This document shows positions 7,221 to 11,531 of a stretch of DNA of 11,531 bases, piece by piece. This DNA is from UPXZ01 sp964345395. GTDB taxonomy: Bacteria > Bacteroidota > Bacteroidia > Bacteroidales > Paludibacteraceae. Below the pieces are notes generated by a model. It worked only from the letters and a program-made list of their open reading frames with translations, searched no databases and was not told the origin of the DNA. Every line of letters starts with the position of its first letter. The stretch's first letter is position 1. Location: the NCBI GenBank assembly GCA_964345395.1, contig CAYFRA010000053.1, forward strand, positions 1 to 11,531, written 5' to 3'. Position numbers and translations under genes: made by a program.

Positions 7221-9167
7221 ATGGATAAGAATACAGTAGTTGGTTTTATTTTGATAGCAGCCATTATTATTGGTTTTGCGTGGATAAACAAACCATCACA
7301 AGAAGAGATCGAAAGACGACAACGCTACAACGACTCGGTACAATTGGTTATGCAGCAAGAGTACGAAAAACAGTTGCAACTCGACTCTATGAAAACCGCA
7401 GTTGCAGAGAATTCCGAAAAAGTAGTAGAAGGTGATTCTGCTTATGTTGCAATGAGAATGGATGCATTTGGTGGTTTTGGTATCTCGTCAATGGGCGAAG
7501 AACAGTTTTATACTCTCGAAAACGATTTGATTGAGATAAATTTGAGCAGTAAAGGCGGAATAATCAAATCAGTCAATCTAAAAGCGTATAATGCTCAAGA
7601 TGATGCTCCGCTTATACTCTTTGATGATGATGAAAATAATTTTAACCTTGTATTTGTAACCAATAACAATCGTGTTGTAAATACTTCAGAGCTGTTTTTT
7701 GAGCAACAAGGAGAACTTGTTGTCGATGCAGAAGGTAATTCAAAAATATCTTTGAGAATCAACACAGATATCGAAGACTCCTATATTGACTTTGTTTACA
7801 CACTCCCCAAAGATGACTATATGCTAAAATTCGATATAGTATCTCATAAAATGAATGAAATTATTCCTTTGTCACTCAACTCTTTGGATTTGCAATGGAA
7901 TGCTTTGGTTCGTCAGCAAGAAAAAGGGAGAAGATTTGAAGATCAACTATCTACATTGAGTTATAAGTATTTAGCAGATAATGTTGAGAAGCTTAATGCT
8001 ACCAAAAAAGATAGCAAAGAAATTAACAATCAAATTAAATGGATTGCATTCAAAGATCAATATTTTAGTTCGGTGCTCATCGCTGATGAATCTTTTGCTA
8101 CGGCACGTTTGAGCAGCTCAAAAAAAGATGAAAACAGTGGATATATCAAAGAATATGCAGCAGAATTAGTTGTGCCATATGATCCGATGGGTAATAAACC
8201 AACAGGTTTTACCTATTATTTTGGACCTAATCACTTTAAAACGCTTTCGGCCTATGACAAAGGAAAGTCGGGAGTGGAAGATTTACGTTTACGCGAATTG
8301 GTGCCTCTTGGCTGGGGTATTTTGGGTTGGGTAAATCGTTATTTTGTAATTCCAATGTTTAATCTTTTTAGCAATTTTACCACAAACTTTGGAATCATTA
8401 TTTTATTGATGACTATTATTATCAAGCTTGTGCTTTTTCCTTTGAGCTACAAATCTTATATGTCAAGTGCCAAGATGCGTGTTTTGAAACCTGAAATAGA
8501 TGAAATAAACGCTCGAATACCCGCTGAAAAGGCAATGGAGCGACAGCAGGCTACAATGGCACTTTACAACAAAGTGGGTGTAAGTCCAATGAGTGGATGC
8601 TTGCCGATGTTACTTCAAATGCCTATTTTAATTGCACTATTCCGTTTTTTCCCAGGTGCAATTGAGTTGAGGCAAGAGAGTTTTTTATGGGTAAAAGACT
8701 TATCATCTTATGATGCGATAATTACTTGGCAAGGAAACATCCCTCTTATATCAAATATATTCGATAATCACATCAGCTTGTTTGCTCTATTGATGACCAT
8801 TACAAGTATTTTCTCTACTCGTATCAGTATGGCAAGCACACAACCTTCGCCCGATCAGCCCGGTGCAGGTATGATGAAAAGCATGGGTTATGTAATGCCT
8901 GTGATGTTCTTCTTCTTATTCAATAGCTATGCGTCTGGTTTAACATATTATTATACTTTATCTTCATTATTTACAGTGATTCAGAACGAGATAATTAAAG
9001 CAAGCATCGATGAGAAAAAGCTTTTAGAGCAATTGCACGCAAAAGCAAAAGAGAAGGCAAATAATAAGAAAGGAGCAAAAAAAGGAGGATTTATGGCTCG
9101 ATTAGAACAGATGCAACGAGAACAGCAAAAGATGATTCGAGATAACGCAAAAAACAAAAAGCGTTAA
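7221..9167 (+). CDS. yidC: YidC membrane protein insertase
   Basis: Inner-membrane insertase that helps newly made proteins fold into the membrane, alone or with SecYEG. The frame can be extended upstream to a TTG at 7173, but the ATG at 7221 gives the N-terminus typical of Bacteroidota YidC (MDKNTVVGF, then a membrane helix to about residue 22). I therefore call 648 residues. A long periplasmic P1 domain (about 35-365) precedes the conserved insertase core, with membrane segments near 389-407, 455-475, 515-535 and 554-585. Lys402 lies where many YidC proteins have the groove Arg. LPMLLQMPILIALFRFF (461-477) is a core signature. The tail after about 598 is very basic, consistent with ribosome binding. 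No terminator is seen directly after the gene. rnpA and rpmH are not visible nearby. Confidence 0.96.
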   Translation: MDKNTVVGFILIAAIIIGFAWINKPSQEEIERRQRYNDSVQLVMQQEYEKQLQLDSMKTAVAENSEKVVEGDSAYVAMRMDAFGGFGISSMGEEQFYTLENDLIEINLSSKGGIIKSVNLKAYNAQDDAPLILFDDDENNFNLVFVTNNNRVVNTSELFFEQQGELVVDAEGNSKISLRINTDIEDSYIDFVYTLPKDDYMLKFDIVSHKMNEIIPLSLNSLDLQWNALVRQQEKGRRFEDQLSTLSYKYLADNVEKLNATKKDSKEINNQIKWIAFKDQYFSSVLIADESFATARLSSSKKDENSGYIKEYAAELVVPYDPMGNKPTGFTYYFGPNHFKTLSAYDKGKSGVEDLRLRELVPLGWGILGWVNRYFVIPMFNLFSNFTTNFGIIILLMTIIIKLVLFPLSYKSYMSSAKMRVLKPEIDEINARIPAEKAMERQQATMALYNKVGVSPMSGCLPMLLQMPILIALFRFFPGAIELRQESFLWVKDLSSYDAIITWQGNIPLISNIFDNHISLFALLMTITSIFSTRISMASTQPSPDQPGAGMMKSMGYVMPVMFFFLFNSYASGLTYYYTLSSLFTVIQNEIIKASIDEKKLLEQLHAKAKEKANNKKGAKKGGFMARLEQMQREQQKMIRDNAKNKKR

Positions 9168-9186
9168 TATATTAAGGTTTTAACGG

Positions 9187-9203
9187 TTTTTGGTGACCAA
9201 AAA
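9187..9203. repeat. Odd-length perfect dyad between yidC and gldB
   Basis: TTTTTGGTGACCAAAAA is a perfect inverted repeat of 8-base arms around a central G at 9195. It begins 20 bases after the yidC stop. No T run follows, so it is a poor terminator. The symmetry fits a binding site for a dimeric protein, but no regulator is known, and AT-rich arms make chance plausible. Confidence 0.4.
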
Positions 9204-9220
9204 TAATTATCTGCAAAAAG

Positions 9221-9242
9221 AAGATAAATTAATTTTTATCTT
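9221..9242. repeat. Inverted repeat overlapping the gldB promoter box
   Basis: AAGATAAA at 9221-9228 is exactly complementary to TTTATCTT at 9235-9242, with a 6-base spacer TTAATT. The right arm covers most of the -7 box at 9237-9244, so a protein bound here could block transcription. The arms are AT-rich, and the alternative is that the repeat is only a by-product of the promoter sequence. Confidence 0.35.
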
Positions 9243-9244
9243 TG
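9237..9244 (+). promoter_or_regulatory. Bacteroidota -7 promoter box for the gldB-radC-ABC run
   Basis: TATCTTTG is an exact match to the -7 consensus TAnnTTTG. Transcription would begin near 9251, giving a leader of about 25 bases before the ATG at 9277. A clear -33 TTTG at the right distance is not seen. The location, between yidC and a run of tightly spaced genes, is sensible for an operon promoter. Confidence 0.55.
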
Positions 9245-9276
9245 TGCTTGCTTTGTAGATTTATTTATGTATTGAT

Positions 9277-10299
9277 ATGATGAAATGTAGTTTTCGATAT
9301 TATTTTATATTAATAATCATCTTACTGATAACATACTCTTGTAAAAATGAGAATCGTTTTGAGTTTGATTATGAGAAAGAGCTTGTCGATGTAGAAATCC
9401 ATCGGTTGGATTTGGCTATGATTGATCTCGATACTGTTAATCTAATTAACTCTATAAAAACTATTTATCAAGATTATCCAAACTGTTTTAAACTCTATAT
9501 TGAGAATTTTGAAACAGTTGATTTTCAAGACACTTTATCGATTTCAAATAGCATCAATCATTTCATCAATCATCCTATTGTCAAGGATATCAATGAGGCT
9601 GTATTGCATACATTTTCTGAAATAGGCTCAATAGAAGAAGAAATATCAATTGCATATACTTACCTCAAACATTATTTTCCTGGCTTACAATTACCCGAAA
9701 TATTCTTTTACACCTCAGGTATAGCTAATTCTTTTCTCTATTCAGATGATTTGAGTTTAATTGGTCTTGGTTCAGATTTTTATTTAGGTAGTGATTTCAC
9801 TCATTATCAAGATTACATATATGATTATTTGATACCTCATTTGACTCCTGAAAACTTATCAGTTGACCTTCTTTTCACTATTTTACTCAACAATTTTCCT
9901 TTTGACTCTGATCAAAATCGATTGATTGATGAAATGATATACCAAGGGAAAATTAGGTATTTACTTTCAGTCATTATGCCCAATAGAATGGATAGTGAGG
10001 TACTAAGTTTTACCAAAAATCAAGATATATGGGCAAAGCAGTATGAAAAAGAGAGCTGGGAAGCGATAGTTGTTAATAAACATCTTTTTTCAAAGGAAAA
10101 TTTGATTATTTCAAAATATCTTGAAAATGCACCTTTCACTGCACCTATATCGCAAGATTCGCCCGGTAGGATGGGGGAGTGGATAGGATTTCATATTGTA
10201 AAAAAATATATGGATAAAAATCGTAACATTTCACTGCCAGAACTGATGATGCAAAATAATTATCAATATATTCTCGAAAATTCGAGTTATAATCCATAA
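9277..10299 (+). CDS. gldB: GldB-like lipoprotein
   Basis: Predicted lipoprotein of 340 residues. A hydrophobic stretch at 8-20 ends in the lipobox ITYSC, so Cys22 would be lipidated and the protein exported. Features that match the GldB family are IHRLD at 41-45 near the N-terminus, GLGSDFYLG at 163-171, MIYQGKIRYLL at 220-230, and SPGRMGEWIGFHIVKKYM at 295-312 near the C-terminus. GldB was first defined as a protein needed for gliding in flavobacteria, but homologues are widespread in non-gliding Bacteroidota, where the role is unclear. I see no HExxH or other obvious catalytic motif. Two ATG codons lie in tandem (9277 and 9280) and either could start. It is the first gene of a tight run with radC, 15 bases downstream, and follows a good -7 box. 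Confidence 0.75.
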   Translation: MMKCSFRYYFILIIILLITYSCKNENRFEFDYEKELVDVEIHRLDLAMIDLDTVNLINSIKTIYQDYPNCFKLYIENFETVDFQDTLSISNSINHFINHPIVKDINEAVLHTFSEIGSIEEEISIAYTYLKHYFPGLQLPEIFFYTSGIANSFLYSDDLSLIGLGSDFYLGSDFTHYQDYIYDYLIPHLTPENLSVDLLFTILLNNFPFDSDQNRLIDEMIYQGKIRYLLSVIMPNRMDSEVLSFTKNQDIWAKQYEKESWEAIVVNKHLFSKENLIISKYLENAPFTAPISQDSPGRMGEWIGFHIVKKYMDKNRNISLPELMMQNNYQYILENSSYNP

Positions 10300-10314
10300 A
10301 TTTATTGCAAAGTT

Positions 10315-11019
10315 ATGAATAAAATAAATGTAACTGGCAATCTGACCATTAAAGATTTAAATGAAGATGACAGACCCCGTGAGAAGCTATTAGTTAAAGG
10401 TGCTGGGGCATTATCAGACGCTGAATTGATGGCGATTTTGATTGGGTCAGGTAGTCGGAATGAGTCGGCAGTTGATTTATGTAGAAGAATTATCAAGGAT
10501 AACGAGTATAATCTAAATTCAGTTTCTCGTCTCTCTATAAATGATTTGATAAAGTACAAGGGCATTGGTAATGCAAAGGCTATCACTATAATTGCAGCTT
10601 TGGAATTTGCAAAAAGAATAAGAAGAAGTGATGTTCTGGATAGGAAAAAGATAGAGAGAAGTAGTGATTTGTATGAAATATTCGAAATACAAATTGCAGA
10701 TTTGATACACGAGGAGTTTTGGGTTGCATTTTTAAATGCGGCAAATAGGGTAATTGATGTGGTAAAATTAACGCAAGGTGGCACCAGACAAACGGTGGTG
10801 GATGTACCGATGTTGCTGCGTTTGAGTTTAGAAAAAAGAGCACATTCTATTGCAGTAGCCCACAATCATCCATCGGGCGAAGCAAATCCGAGTAAAGAAG
10901 ATTTCAACATTACCATTAAAATCAAAAATGCTTGTGATGTCATTGGAATACGATTTTTAGATCATTTGATTATTGGAAATAAAAAATATTATAGTTTTGC
11001 AGACGAAGGAAGAATATAA
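10315..11019 (+). CDS. radC: RadC family JAB/MPN-domain protein
   Basis: Cytosolic protein of 234 residues with the full RadC layout. It has an N-terminal UPF0758-type domain with RPREKLL at 20-26, a helix-hairpin-helix (KGIGNAKAI, 82-90), and a C-terminal JAMM metal-binding domain. The metal-site residues are Glu133 or Glu134, His183 and His185 in HNHPSG, and Asp196 in PSKEDF. The early link of this family to DNA repair has not held up, and its true role is not settled. It may be a metal-dependent hydrolase, since the metal-site residues are intact. The length is normal for chromosomal RadC and longer than many mobile-element versions that lack the N-terminal domain. It lies between gldB (15-base gap) and an ABC ATPase (3-base gap), so it is probably co-transcribed with them. 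Confidence 0.95.
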   Translation: MNKINVTGNLTIKDLNEDDRPREKLLVKGAGALSDAELMAILIGSGSRNESAVDLCRRIIKDNEYNLNSVSRLSINDLIKYKGIGNAKAITIIAALEFAKRIRRSDVLDRKKIERSSDLYEIFEIQIADLIHEEFWVAFLNAANRVIDVVKLTQGGTRQTVVDVPMLLRLSLEKRAHSIAVAHNHPSGEANPSKEDFNITIKIKNACDVIGIRFLDHLIIGNKKYYSFADEGRI

Positions 11020-11022
11020 ATT

Positions 11023-11531
11023 ATGAGCGATATTATATTAGAAGTTAAAGATGTGGTTAAGCAGTTTGCTAATCACCTTGCATTGGATGGAGTTAGTTTG
11101 GATATCCCAAAAGCTTCGGTCTATGGTTTGCTGGGACCTAACGGTGCCGGTAAAACTACGCTGATTCGAATTATCAATCGAATTACAGCTCCAGACAGTG
11201 GGGTAGTGCTACTAAATGGTAAAAAACTACAAGCCGAAGATGTTTACAAAATTGGCTATTTGCCAGAAGAACGCGGTTTGTATAAAAAAATGAAAGTGGG
11301 GGAGCAGGCACTCTATTTAGCTCGACTTAAAGGAATTAAGAGGGCTGAGGCGATGAAAACCTTGAAATTTTGGTTCGAAAAGTTTGAAATAGAAGCTTGG
11401 TGGGACAAAAAAGTTGAAGAACTGTCAAAAGGAATGGCTCAAAAAGTGCAATTTATCACCACCATTCTACATAAACCCGAACTTTTAATATTTGATGAGC
11501 CGTTTAGTGGTTTTGATCCGGTTAATGCCGA
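11023..11531 (+). CDS. ABC transporter ATP-binding protein, NatA-like (cut by window end)
   Basis: Only the first 169 codons are present and the frame runs off the window. Visible parts of the ATPase are Walker A GPNGAGKT (38-45), a Q-loop replaced by GYLPEERGLY (78-87), the signature LSKGMAQK (134-141), Walker B LLIFDEP (154-160) and the D-loop SGFDP (162-166). The PEERGLY loop and LSKGM signature are typical of ATPases of the NatA type, which pair with ABC-2 permeases for export of sodium or other substrates. A permease gene would be expected just beyond the window. The ATG at 11023 lies three bases after the radC stop, which points to co-transcription. The substrate cannot be told from this part. 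Confidence 0.9.
   Translation, partial: MSDIILEVKDVVKQFANHLALDGVSLDIPKASVYGLLGPNGAGKTTLIRIINRITAPDSGVVLLNGKKLQAEDVYKIGYLPEERGLYKKMKVGEQALYLARLKGIKRAEAMKTLKFWFEKFEIEAWWDKKVEELSKGMAQKVQFITTILHKPELLIFDEPFSGFDPVNA

Noticed and set aside
9083..9167. Perfect AGGAGG four bases before an in-frame ATG (9093) inside the yidC tail, which would give a 24-residue basic peptide
   Set aside because: The bases also encode the Lys-Lys-Gly-Gly run of the basic YidC tail, which explains them. Shine-Dalgarno use is weak in this phylum, so an internal start is unlikely.
10302..10865. Open frame of 187 codons on the minus strand
   Set aside because: It lies opposite radC, whose JAMM and helix-hairpin-helix motifs are unmistakable. 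The minus-strand protein has no recognisable domain and a composition typical of an antisense shadow.

Overview
This window looks like chromosomal DNA from a member of the Bacteroidota, probably Bacteroidales or a close relative. The base composition is AT-rich, and most genes lack Shine-Dalgarno sequences. Two intergenic regions carry TAnnTTTG boxes, the -7 element typical of the phylum. The gene content also fits: a two-gene cytochrome c maturation system, a GldB-type lipoprotein, a Bacteroidota-type YidC and a THUMP-like methyltransferase. The species cannot be named from the sequence.

Left part (41-5763, all on +): an ammonia-forming nitrite respiration locus. nrfH encodes a tetraheme membrane quinol dehydrogenase and nrfA a pentaheme nitrite reductase with the CxxCK active-site heme. 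A strong intrinsic terminator follows nrfA. Next come ccsB (ResB-like) and ccsA, the two halves of a System II heme-export and cytochrome c synthase complex, and then an outer-membrane beta-barrel of the alginate-export porin type. A second strong terminator closes the block. Together these genes supply quinol oxidation, six-electron reduction of nitrite to ammonium in the periplasm, the machinery that attaches the nine hemes, and possibly an outer-membrane entry route for a solute.

Middle (5777-6952, on -): one convergent gene for a SAM-dependent methyltransferase with a THUMP-like C-terminus, with a good -7 box just upstream. A 268-bp divergent intergenic region separates it from yidC, whose true start is most likely the ATG at 7221.

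Right part (7221-11531, on +): yidC (inner-membrane insertase), then a 109-bp gap with a promoter box and two dyads. A tight run follows: gldB-like lipoprotein, radC, and an ABC-transporter ATPase cut off by the window end, with gaps of only 15 and 3 bases.

I found no tRNA, rRNA, CRISPR array, insertion sequence, phage gene or attachment site, and no stretch over 300 bases without a gene. Most of the window is recognisable conserved function. The points most worth a second look are the pairing of a CxxCK nitrite reductase with a split Ccs system, the attached porin, the terminator inside the block, and the dyads upstream of gldB. I do not see a clearly new biological system.
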